Made by a program: the position numbers and the translations under genes
Part shown: positions 46,301-56,080 of the stretch, piece by piece
Numbering within the stretch: position 1 is the stretch's first letter
Layout of the letters: every line of letters begins with the position of its first letter
From: Ostrinia nubilalis
Taxonomy: Eukaryota > Arthropoda > Insecta > Lepidoptera > Crambidae
Reading direction: 5' to 3'
Length of the DNA stretch: 64,000 nucleotides
Assembly: GCF_963855985.1 (NCBI RefSeq)
Contig: NC_087106.1
Coordinates: forward strand, 13,284,012-13,348,011
Notes under the pieces: model-generated
What the model was told of the DNA's origin: nothing
Databases searched by the model: none
Seen by the model: only the letters and a program-made list of their open reading frames with translations

Positions 46301-47048
46301 CAATATCGATAAGAAAGTTGTTACACACGACCTTTGATCATTTTGTACCGAAATACTGATAGGCAGAAGTATTATGTGGAACTCGTACTTACAAGCACCC
46401 TATCTGATACTCAAATAAAGTTTTTAAGTACCCCAAAACAGGATAAGGAGAGTCGAAGAAGAAAATTTTCGCAAAAAACCAACACCCCTACATTTGAAAA
46501 CAGACATTAATTTACTTATAAATAGTTTTACATGATAGTATTGACATCAAAATTAGTCGAAGGTCAATTTTTTGCAGCAGTTGTTAAACTATCGAGTTAA
46601 ACCGCCAGCCACTGAGCGATCGACGCCTGCGCACGGCAGCTTTCTGTTGTAGATCATTGTCTAATACCTCTGGATCCCAGATATTTTCTCCGAAATCATT
46701 GAATATCCGAGAGTGTGAAATAGATCAACTCTTGAAGATCGATCGAAGATAGTTAGAAGACGAAAGAACCAAAGTGATTTACAGCTCAATCAATTTTACG
46801 TTTCAGGCGAATTTTTATGGATTAAATATTGGACAACCGTAAATTTCAGAAGCGAGGCTGGAAAAGCCCAGTGAAGTTTTCCGGCATTTGTTTTGTTAGC
46901 ACCCTGCACTTATTTGGTTTAAACTCTTTAATTCACATCTAAGCGAAGGAAGAAGCCTTTATTCAGCTGAAGACTGACGAGCGCTGATGACAGTGATAAT
47001 GAAGCGATAAACACCTGTGTCAGAGTTTACGAAAGGTCATCACCATAA
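43331..47048. other. No recognisable gene
   Basis: AT-rich with a few GC-richer patches (44920-45000, 45530-45620). No frame longer than 60 codons looks coding. Nothing to assign. Confidence 0.4.
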
Positions 47049-47250
47049 AGATCGTTTCATCCACGAAGACGCGCCCCACCAATTTTTGGTCGAGGAAAGC
47101 GTGGGGTGCGGGGAGTTTGATCCGAGCAATCTGAGCGTCATTACTGTAGTGTGAGTGCGAGTGCACCTCATGGATGATTTAGAGTGTACCGATAACACTC
47201 AAACATTAGCGAAAGAATGGTGGGGCGCGTCTTCGTGGTTGAAACGATCT
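47049..47250. mobile_element. 202-bp palindromic MITE
   Basis: The left end AGATCGTTTCATCCACGAAG ACGCGCCCCACCA is mirrored on the right by TGGTGGGGCGCGTCTTCGTG GTTGAAACGATCT. About 33-bp inverted repeats with one mismatch indicate a fairly young copy. Non-coding. Confidence 0.8.
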
Positions 47251-47734
47251 ATATCGTCATTTTGTTTACCAACCTAATAAAAGAGATGTGAGTTGCAGCC
47301 ACTAAATAAAACGTGAGTTTTAAATATAATTTTATAAAAATCGTGTCACAAACATAAACAACCCGAGCACACCGCCGAGTGCGGGCTCATTTTGCAATCG
47401 CAGACATAATATTCTAATTGAAAGTGTGAACCGACGAAGTGTTTATGGAAACATTAATCTTTTATTTCGATATTGCAATAGTATTTTTCCTTAATATTTT
47501 CATAAGAAGACATGAGAAAAAGTCAGTGAAAATTTAGTGTAACTCTAGGAAAAAAGAACCACAAGCTATAAAATATGTCTTTTTTAGAGCGGACTACACT
47601 ATAAAATAATAACATACCGATTCATTTCTACTTTTATATATGACTCAATAAACAATATTTTACAGCTCTTTCAGATAAGCCCAGTTAGTAAAAATGCGCA
47701 AAAAAGCTCGTATAAACCAAACCGCTCCTCTACG

Positions 47735-47765
47735 TTGTGCTATGTTTTAAGAAAACATAGCACAA
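47735..47765. other. Perfect 14-bp hairpin
   Basis: TTGTGCTATGTTTT, loop AAG, AAAACATAGCACAA. The stem is too short for a microRNA precursor. Possibly a MITE remnant. Confidence 0.6.
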
Positions 47766-47884
47766 TAGATAGAATAAGCGCGAAATGTAGAGCACAGGTA
47801 TAAAACAACCTAATAAAAAATAGTTATTACAATTGAAAAAATAGGCTTGTGTGTGATTGTGATAAATGATAACCTAAGCAATTA

Positions 47885-48063
47885 AGGGCTATATTTCACC
47901 GGGACTCCATGGCGGCGCAACCAGTCGCCGGCTACCAACAAAATGTATACAGCTCTATAGAGAGTTCCTCACCTGGTGTCCGTTTGGTTGCGCAAAGCTG
48001 CATACATTTTGTTGGTAGCGGCGACTGGTTGCGCCGCCATGGTGTCCCGGTGAAATATAGCCC
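47885..48063. mobile_element. 179-bp palindromic MITE
   Basis: The left arm AGGGCTATATTTCACCGGGA and CCATGGCGGCGCAACCAGTC GCCG is mirrored by GCGACTGGTTGCGCCGCCAT GG and CCCGGTGAAATATAGCCC. The arms extend past 60 bp (CAACAAAATGTATAC against GCATACATTTTGTTG). TA lies on both sides. Confidence 0.85.
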
Positions 48064-48528
48064 TACCTTAGCACCACGCTAACACGTTTTTATAAGTACT
48101 CTATCAAAACTGCAACTAACGTCTGAAGCATTAAATGCATATCAAACCGAAGTAAATTGAGTTTGTACAGCTCTAAGTGCATCCTCTGAGAGCGAACAGA
48201 CGGACAAAGAGTTCATGTAATAAAACGCTCGTAAACAGCTTAGCGCTAACAGGCGACTTTAAGATGGCAGACGGTGTAAACAACTTTAAAATGTAAATCG
48301 GTTCGAGATATTATTCATCGTTTATATTTCGGATAAAGAAATTTATTCTTAACATTAATTGCTTTAAGTTTTGATTTATGAAGATTGACACAAAAAATTT
48401 AGAGAGATTACAGGTGTTAAAAATTACAGATAGGTAAGTAAGATCACGTCGTTGCCACAGAATGGCCAGATTGTCTAAAGATTTATACATAGCCAGTAGC
48501 CCCAGATTAGCCAGTATAAATAATCAAG

Positions 48529-48824
48529 TTTTTTTTTATCCACAACGAGGAAGCTCTTGGCGTGTATCTCACCTGATGGTAAGTGACGATCAGGCCGAAG
48601 GTGGAAGCGAGCTTCACCCGGATTCCTTAACCACAGAGCATTGATGATACAGAACATTGTTGTTATGGTGACAGACTTAGGTAAGATGGCGATAGCTAGC
48701 CAGGCGGACTTGGAACAAGCCTTACCACCAACCAAACCGAACAGAAAGTTCTGCCCCCACTGGGAATCGAACCCGGGACCTCTGCGTCTGAAGCAGGTGG
48801 TCTAACCACTAGACCACAGAGGCG
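48529..48824 (-). mobile_element. tRNA-headed SINE, near full length
   Basis: Read on the minus strand, the 5' head is CGCCTCTGTGGTCTAGTGGT TAGACCACCTGCTTCAGACG then B-box GGTTCGATTCC. It has a clear A-box (TGGTCTAGTGG) and B-box. A body of about 200 bp follows, and the 3' part (ATCAGGTGAGATACACGCC, AGCTTCCTCGTTGTGGATAA) ends in an A run (48538-48529). The head matches an internal RNA polymerase III promoter; the tail resembles moth LINE 3' ends that would supply the reverse transcriptase. An 86-codon frame across it is spurious. Confidence 0.85.
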
Positions 48825-49322
48825 ATTAAGTTAATTATTTGTAAAAGTACCTATCTTCTTCTTCTTACCCCGATTGGTCTGTACCAGTCAGTATAAGAAG
48901 GTTTAGACCTACGGCTATGTTATAAAATGACACAGTAGAATAAAACCTACAAGATACAATTTGATTGGTCTAACTAAATTACGAAACTCAACCTAGAGTT
49001 CGAATCAATTTTTGAACGTCTTTGTCTTATAAAAAATGAGCTTATCTCGTATGTTAGTGAGCGCAAACATTAAAATATGTATTAAACGAAATCAAGAACA
49101 TTTATACAAAATTTAATTTGATAACCTTTTTACGATGTATGAAAGGAAATACGAAAGTGTTCATAAACGATACTTATTCAAGCAAGATCTGCTGAAATAA
49201 AGCTGAAACTGAAGATGTGAACAGTCAACGTCCGAGCCGAGCGTCTGGCGAGTCCACGCGAGTGTCGCTCCCACTGGGTGTAGGGTTACCACAATTCCGG
49301 TTATGATCAGTTTTGTTCAGAC

Positions 49323-49337
49323 AGGTAAGCTTAGCTT
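49323..49337 (+). repeat. Target-site duplication, left (AGGTAAGCTTAGCTT)
   Basis: The 15-bp sequence is repeated exactly at 50427-50441 on the far side of the LINE insertion. Confidence 0.9.
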
Positions 49338-50426
49338 GGGTGGGTTCTCTCGACAGAGAGAACCGTGCCGCTCTGCGGCGCCCGCAGCGCACCATCGCTC
49401 TGCGGGCGATAAGAGGGTACCGCACCGTATCACACGGTGCGGCGTGCGTTTTGGCCGGGCTCCCCCCATGGGAACTCGAAGCAGAGGTCCTCGACGTGGT
49501 CTATCAGTTCAGAACGTCGAGGCGCGAGGCAGGGGAGCGCCCGGCATATGAGGAGGTGGAGCGCGTCCGCGAGCTTGCCCGAGAGGAGCTTCTGCGGCGC
49601 TGGGAGCGGGAGCTGGTGGACTGCCGCTATGGCGTGAGAACCATAGAGGCGATCCGCCCGGTCCTGGACCAGTGGGTGCATCGGAGGCACGGCTTCCTCA
49701 CCTATCGTCTGGTGCAGGTGCTAACCGGACACGGATGCTTCGGTTGGTACCTGCATCTGATCGGTAGAGAGCCGAGCCCTGAATGTCACGAGTGCGGCGC
49801 TGCGGAAGATACGGCTCAGCACACCCTTGAGGTGTGCCCAGCATGGGTTCAGCAGCGCCGGGCTCTGACTGCGGTGACTGGTCCGGACCTCGCGCTCCCC
49901 AGCGTCGTGGTTGCGATGCTCCTGGGCGAGAGCGCGTGGAACGCCATGGTCTCCTTCTGCGAAGAGGTGATGCTGCAGAAGGAGACCGCGGAACGGGCTA
50001 GGGAAGTAGATCCCGAAGCCCACGCGCTCCGGCGCAGACGGCCGGGGGGAAGAAGGAGGAGATTCGCTCGCCTCCTTCCGCCTCCCTAGGTGAGACCAGT
50101 GGGTGTTAGGCCGGGGGGCCCATCACCCACATTGCACGGTCCCACCCTGTCTGGGGGGGTCTGCCAGTGTACCGGCAGACCCCCTCTTTAGCGCGGGAGG
50201 CCCGGCAAAGGCTGGGCCATGCGTCGGCACGGCGTGGTCTGAATCTGTAGGACCCCACGTCGTGCCAGTTAAACGCAGAGGGTGCACCGCAGGTTTTTAG
50301 TGGGTATACTTGTCGGGTGACAGCCGCTATTGCTGCCACCCGACAAGGGAGTCCCACATAACCCGTCGCTTCCCCCGAGGCGGCGGGTATACGCAAAGTA
50401 TTTTCCTGCGCAAAAAAAAAAAAAAA
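49338..50426 (+). mobile_element. 5'-truncated R1-clade LINE with poly(A) and intact TSD
   Basis: A 1089-bp insertion between identical 15-bp duplications, ending in a run of about 16 A (50412-50427). It contains the C-terminal third of ORF2 (open to the stop at 50089), a GC-rich 3' UTR of about 320 bp with CGGGTGGCAGCAATAGCGGC on the reverse strand, and the tail. Perfect duplications and an open frame indicate a recent insertion. The inserted DNA is far more GC-rich than the flanks. Confidence 0.92.
49340..50089 (+). pseudogene. R1-clade ORF2 C-terminal fragment with CCHC zinc finger
   Basis: About 249 codons derive from the element; the first codons of the open frame (MFRQVSLA) belong to the target flank. 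It starts in the region after the reverse-transcriptase core (RRPQRTIALRAIRGYRTVSH, then LAGLPPWELE), passes a charged helical part (RELAREELLRRWERE) and ends with a C-x2-C-x8-H-x4-C finger, CHECGAAEDTAQHTLEVC. This finger near the C-terminus is standard in R1, TRAS, SART and relatives. The endonuclease and catalytic reverse-transcriptase part are missing through 5' truncation. The end is Arg/Pro-rich. Confidence 0.9.
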
Positions 50427-50441
50427 AGGTAAGCTTAGCTT
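50427..50441 (+). repeat. Target-site duplication, right (AGGTAAGCTTAGCTT)
   Basis: Exact partner of 49323-49337. The shared first A may belong to the poly(A) tail, so the duplication is 14-15 bp. Confidence 0.9.
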
Positions 50442-51984
50442 AGAACTATTCGTCCAGACTTCGTTTTAATCCATTTGACTTGAATACTGTTCTTCTCTAA
50501 ATTATGCCATTTTATATTTGAATTTATTTTGTTTTTTATGTTATGCAATAAAGTATCTGTTTATCTACACAACCCTTTTACAACTCATCTATAACGTAAC
50601 AAGTTTTAAATAAGTTTTCACTGAGTATTGAGTAAGCGCACTCTATCATGTTTATCATCACATTTTGTAGATCGTTCTTTTGTGATTACAATAATTTCTC
50701 TTAATACACAAAAATGTTTGGAGAGTTTAAAAGCGCTTTTTGAAGACTAAATGCATTTATTTACTGTTATTATTATTACTGGAGCTTTATTATGACTGAG
50801 TCGTATTTGGTCATGATTCCAGATTTCCAGACTGTAGCCCTACCCGCGGCTAAATGGGGAACTCCGCATAAGGGGTATTTGTCACTGCTGAGTCACGGGA
50901 CTAAACACTTGCATCGTGAACTCCAGCCTATTTTCGTTACATTCCTTCAATGCGGTTAGCAATATGAAGCGACTTGTGTTTTATCGTCGATAAAAGAAAT
51001 CATTAATAATCACACGTGTTTGGAATTTCTGACCTATTTTTCGGTGAGAAATAGTAAAGCTTTTTTAAATGAATGAATGGAAGCCATTACGTAATGGCAG
51101 TGCGATCACAAAGAGCGTGTTATTTCAAAATAAAGAAAGTTACATATAAATATGTGTAGTCCCATAGATTCGCAAATAAAAACATGCAAATACGTAATTT
51201 AGGGACATTCCCATCTTGCCCCGACAGGTTTTATTTATGACACTAGCCCCAGGGAAAAGCAAACAGAAACAAATGGCTCATAAAAACTTCGTAGCAAAAT
51301 CGTAGCAGAGGTCAGCTACTACGAACGCCGTAGTCCGTAGCAAATTCGTAGCACAATAGCGTAGTAGAAAAAAGTATTTATTGTAACCATATGGGGTGAA
51401 CATCATTTACTTTAATTCTAAAATTATTTAGCGGAAGACGGTCTCAATAAAAAGGTGGATCCCGTTTCGGATTTCAGAAGATATTTTACATAGCATTGTA
51501 ACTGAAAACAACATGAAAATTTTCACAGCTAAAATCCCTATCATATAAAAATTGTAATAAACTGAGTCACAGTGAATCGAAGTTCTCAAAGGGACGTAAA
51601 TACCCGATGACAGCGCTCCATGCAGACAGCGCTGGGCGGCTGACTCATTTAATGTGTATTTGTAAACTAAAAACAAGTGACGACTAGTGCTGTCAACTAC
51701 GCGAGTGGCTAACTCAATGACTGACAAGTGAGAACTTACACTACCAATGTAGGAAATGGATGAATGTAACACTCGGTGTAGATAAACTAAGATGAAAGAA
51801 ATGATCTAAAATGGAAGGGGAATAGGTTCTGGAATGGGGGCTTTCATAGCCATAGATTCCGGTCATCGGAAATTGAAAAACTTTCTGTATGTTTTTCCAC
51901 GTTTAAAAAACATAGGTGGCAGTTAACTAAGATGTTATTCAAATAGAGCCATGTCAGGCGCGTATGTGGCTTATTATCTACGAG
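50442..51984. other. No recognisable gene
   Basis: AT-rich apart from the CGTAGC cluster near 51.3 kb. A 114-codon minus frame (51428-51772) has no family motif. Confidence 0.4.
51290..51372. repeat. CGTAGC-rich cluster
   Basis: CGTAGCA occurs repeatedly, with CTACTACGAACGCCGTAGTC in the middle forming an imperfect inverted repeat. Confidence 0.45.
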
Positions 51985-52190
51985 TATATCTATAAAAGCG
52001 AAAGGTCACTGATTGACTGACTCACTCATCACGAAATCTCAGAAACTACAAGTGCTAGGAGTCTAGAATTTTCCATGGGGGTTCCTTTTACAACGTAGGT
52101 GCTCACTAAGGCGGGATTTTTCAAAATTCAACCCATAAGAGGGTAAAAAGGGATCCACACGTACGAAGTCGCGGGCGGCCGCTAGTGACA
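51985..52190 (+). mobile_element. Helitron-like repeat, GCGGCCGCTAGT end
   Basis: ATCTATAAAAGCGAAAGGTC, GACTGACTCACTCATCACG and AGAAACTACAAGTGCTAGG lead to GGATCCACACGTACGAAGTC GCGGGCGGCCGCTAGT. This is a divergent member of the same class. Confidence 0.6.
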
Positions 52191-52815
52191 CCAAAATTGT
52201 GACACAACCCACATGATTGGGGAGGAAGATAGAGAAAAATATTGCACAGCTGTCGACTCAGTGCAATAGTCATTCTTCGTAACACTATCTCAGTTTTCAT
52301 TAGACAGACTAGAGACGAGTGCTAACATCTATTTTTATATGTTGAGTAAGTAGTTTTCACTTTAGTCACTGACAATTAGTTTAGGTTTCATCTCTTTTCT
52401 CAAACAACTAAAAATGTCAAGGATAACAAATCGAATTACAGGAATAGAGCACACTAGTACTAAATCTATTTAGTGCTAGTTCCTAATTCACTAGTTGATC
52501 GACACACAGTTTACAAGACCGTCCGGAGTGACTGACGGCGGTAATAACACAGCCCAGATAGAACAAACAAGACATGTTATTGTAATAGATAAATTGCGAC
52601 CAGTAAATGCAGCGTGTGGCGCCGAGAAGAATAAAGTATTCTCATTGTGGCACGAGGATTGAGGTCACTAAGAAACGAGGATTATTATTAAGCTATCTAA
52701 CGCTACATCTGGATATTTCACGATAATATCACAATGGTTTTGCTTCGTTTTCTATGCTTATTAGTTATATAAAATAGTAAATTAAAGCGCATATGACCGG
52801 TCTTTCTGGAAATCC

Positions 52816-52866
52816 TTGAGGAGGCCTTTGTTCAGCAGTGAACATTTGGCTGAAACGAACGAACAA
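52816..52866 (+). mobile_element. RTE LINE 3' end scrap
   Basis: GAGGAGGCCTTTGTTCAGCA GTGAACATTTGGCTGAAACG AACGAACAA matches the last 50 bp of the RTE copies at 19.8 and 62.2 kb, including the AACG tail. Confidence 0.65.
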
Positions 52867-54799
52867 TTTTATTAGCCAAGTAGGCTATGTAAAATAATAA
52901 AGGAATTGAATTTGTCACGAATGATACTTTAACTGCAGACACTGGTTTTCATTTTAACAAAAATAAGCTGAATTATTTTCTTAAATGTTCACGCAATCAC
53001 CTCGGATTATTCGGAGAAAATGATTTGGCTGTTTAGCTCAGGCTGGGACGAAATTACCCGCAGATATTATACGCTGGGCTATTTGAGTCGAGCGTAACAT
53101 TAACACTGGATGCATTGCTTTGGTTGTTGTACGCTAGATCTGGCTCATTTGCCATTACTACTCAATGATAACCAAACATGAATAGTGAAAGTTATTAAAG
53201 CAAATTGTGCATTGAATAGAATGATTTTAAGGATGAAGCTTCACTGTACTCGCATCACTCTCGTGTTTCTCAAACGAAAAAGGTTATGTTCAGTTTTAAT
53301 TAAAACGTCACCCGAAATAAGAGTTGCCATGTACCGTGTGCTCACTATATTTTACTTATGCCTGCCACGACACAAGCTCAAAACCAGACTTGTTTGTAAA
53401 CCTTTTGTCGGCAGTTAAAATACTTTTTACTTTACTTTAAATACTTATGCGGGAAGATAAGAAACACATTTGTGCCATAAAGTACCATCCGTGATTGTTA
53501 AATAAAATACAAAACCAAAATGAAAAAAGTCTGTTACATTTATTTTAGTATAATCTTCACCGTGTTTTCTCAATGTAGAGCTCTCGATTTTTATTTTGAA
53601 CTGGCCGCATCCAAAAATACTTTTTAAGATATCACTGCTAATGCATAAACAAAATCCAGATATTGCTGCAGATTAGTTTAAAAGCTGAATTAACCTTGTC
53701 ATTCAAACTTGGCCTTCGTTTTCTCTGAGATAACGCTCACTGTGCACACTTCTTCGAACCGGGCAATCAATCAAGGGTGGCGCTTGACACTTGAAATAAT
53801 AAAATAGTTACTTAGGTTAAAGTTTCAACTAATTCGGAAACTAGGATACTCGTAAGAACCACATCATGGTGTACGAAAGTCCCCAAGGATTTCCGCAAAG
53901 ACCGGTCCTACGCTGCCCGCTTCTACGATCAATGCTTTTAAATGTTTTGGCTAAAATTACATTGTACCAGCTAATTAACACATTCGCCTAGTGGTACCTT
54001 ACGTACTAGTCTTATGTAATTAGAACAAGTAAAGATGCTCTACCAAATTTTTAAATCTTTTCACTAATTTTCCACGTGTAATGTGATTTAAAGAAGTTAA
54101 CAAAAATAAAAGAAAACATCTGGTAGCAACCAAACTTCCTAAATAACCTCACCTAATAAACGATTATTTGTTTACTTTAACACTCACTTGTTTTTATAAT
54201 AATTTGTTAAAGGTAAACCGCTGTATAAAAATAGCCTTCCTGAAATAAGTATTACATGTATGCTGCATATAAAAATAGCTTTCGGACTATTATGGTCGAC
54301 ATCAGAGAATAATAATGCAATGCTATTGATTGTATTTATGCCCCATTCCACGTTTTATGTTTATAGTGATTCCATGTAGTAATGCTCGAATCAGAAGGAT
54401 TATTTGCACTACACACGTTAGATAGATGTCCGAAAAGTATCCGACCGACGCAGTCGCCGAAAGACTGTTTGATCTCTTTCAAACTTTTGGCGTTGAGCTT
54501 TTATTGTGAGCTTTGGCAATTGTTGTTGTTAATCTTTAAACGTAAAATGTTAAAACCAAATTGGTGTTTTATTGTAAGATACCTACAGACTATGACTATT
54601 CAATATTTAAAAATTAACTAACAGATTAAACGTAAAAACCAATTAATTCAAAATACTGAGTTTGTAAACTTAAGGAGAGTTTAACTTCTGCTTCTGGTTT
54701 AACCTCTCAATCTTACTCTTCTGATAGAAGAGTTTGATGACTGTGATGACAGTTGTCTTCTGATACTAACGATAGAGAACAGAACGGGACGATTCCCAT
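52867..54799. other. No recognisable gene
   Basis: AT-rich, with frames of 77-79 codons (53185, 54382) that carry no recognisable domain. Confidence 0.4.
53880..53928 (-). mobile_element. RTE LINE scrap
   Basis: CCCCAAGGATTTCCGCAAAG ACCGGTCCTACGC matches the reverse strand of the RTE 3' end (compare CTCAAGGATTTCCACAAAGA CC at 19812). Confidence 0.5.
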
Positions 54800-54930
54800 C
54801 TTTCATTCCCACTGGCGCTGCAACTCCTGTGTAGCCAGGATCTACAGCTTAACCGCCAAAAAAATCCAACCAATGAAGGTCCTGGGGGAAAGTTAACTGT
54901 CATTGGACCCGCAACGAAATTACTTTGTAG
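54800..54930 (-). repeat. Interspersed repeat, reverse copy of the 37060 family
   Basis: GCAACTCCTGTGTAGCCAGG ATCTACAGCTTAACCGCC, then ATGAAGGTCCTGGGGGAAAG TTAACTGTCATTGGACCC is the reverse complement of the 37060-37215 layout. Confidence 0.6.
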
Positions 54931-55141
54931 ACTGCCTGTGTGAAAGTGATAATTTTCGTCCTACTCATAAACTGACCACAGAGAACAGAAGTCGGATACT
55001 TTCAAGACGTCAGTCCGCTGAGCACTCAGAACTGCCGAAGGTCTTTCCCAACCCGCTGCTCGTGAAATGGGTTTACGGCGGCAATAAACGGGCGTGCAGC
55101 TGTTGGTGCGGCGCCTCACTGGCAGCGGAGATCACAACCTA

Positions 55142-55351
55142 AAGCCTGGTCCGTGAGCACGTAGAATTTTGTCCAATGACCCCAAGCTACCCATCTTTAT
55201 CGCTCGCGCGTAATTATGTTGCTGTCGCGCTCGCACACTCACTGCGGGCGCCCGTCGCACAGTCGCGACAGCAATATAATTACGCGGGAGCGATAAGGAT
55301 GGGTAGCTTGGGGTCATTGGACAAAATTCTACGTGCTCACGGACCAGGCTT
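55142..55351. mobile_element. 210-bp palindromic MITE, TA-flanked
   Basis: Left arm AAGCCTGGTCCGTGAGCACG TAGAATTTTGTCC and right arm GGACAAAATTCTACGTGCTC ACGGACCAGGCTT pair almost perfectly for about 85 bp per side. Both strands therefore give a similar 60-85 codon frame starting MTPSYPSLSL, which is an artefact of the palindrome. TA lies on each side. Confidence 0.9.
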
Positions 55352-55353
55352 TA

Positions 55354-55455
55354 GACGCAGACCACCGACTTTTAGTTGGCCGATAGTCGGGCCCGATTCT
55401 ACTTTGTATGAAGAATCAGCCGATACCAAATCGGTGTAATATGCGCACTTTCATA
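55354..55455. repeat. Degraded relative of the Harbinger-type MITE
   Basis: CGCAGACCACCGACTTTTAG TTGGCCGATAGTCGGGCCCG and TTTGTATGAAGAATCAGCCG echo the 2463/8484 elements (CGCAGACCATCGATTTTTCG, CTTCATACAA, ATCGGCCAA) in broken order. It abuts the 210-bp palindrome. Confidence 0.5.
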
Positions 55456-55904
55456 CATGACTAAGACTTTCAAGCTGCTACGCCTGATCATGGTTTAAAT
55501 ATGCCAAATCACCTTTGTCAGATAAAAAAGAGCTATTTGCATGTTTATAGTTCAATGGGATTAACTCAGATCTCACTTCTCGACCCCACCTCTGTGAAAC
55601 CCGTGAATCAGAATCTACAGCTTGAATACCCAGAGATCAAAATCAGTAGCCTATTTACAGTACCCTTGCATGACCTACCTGGGCGAGTTTAGAACTATGG
55701 CTAACTGTGCCAATTATCTAATTTACAATGGCCTACATGATTGTATGCAAATGACCTCATCATGGATGAATCGACCTGTCGCATGGGGCATGAGTCACTC
55801 AAATCAAAGCTCTTGTAAATCATTAGAAGGGATGATTGTTTCAAGTTTAGATCGTTGCATGGGGCATGAGTAATTTTTGAATTATTTACGGAGTTGCTAC
55901 CATG

Positions 55905-56080
55905 TACCTTTTCCAGAGGAAGACCGCCTAAACGGTGGACAGAAGACATCCGGCAACAGGCTGGAGTAAACTGAATGCAAGAGGCCAGTGACAGAAGTCA
56001 GTGGAAGGCTGAAGAGGAGGCCTAGTTCGTCGACATAGCTATGTCGACGAACCCCTCAAAGGCTAGTATAGATAGATAGA
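55905..56080 (+). pseudogene. RTE-like C-terminal remnant
   Basis: The frame reads RGRPPKRWTEDIRQQAGVN, stop, MQEASDRSQWKAEEEA, stop: the GRPP.RW..D....G..W....DR..W...EEA pattern of RTE C-termini, with the expected Trp codon turned into TGA. A 28-bp perfect palindrome and an ATAG run follow. Confidence 0.7.
56025..56052. other. 28-bp perfect palindrome
   Basis: GTTCGTCGACATAG joined directly to CTATGTCGACGAAC, no loop. It lies in the 3' region of the RTE remnant, right after its stop codon. Confidence 0.8.

Noticed and set aside
47735..47765. microRNA precursor
   Set aside because: A 14-bp stem with 3-base loop is too short for Drosha/Dicer processing.
55132..55439. Similar frames MTPSYPSLSL on both strands as a conserved peptide
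   Set aside because: They arise from the two arms of a palindromic MITE.
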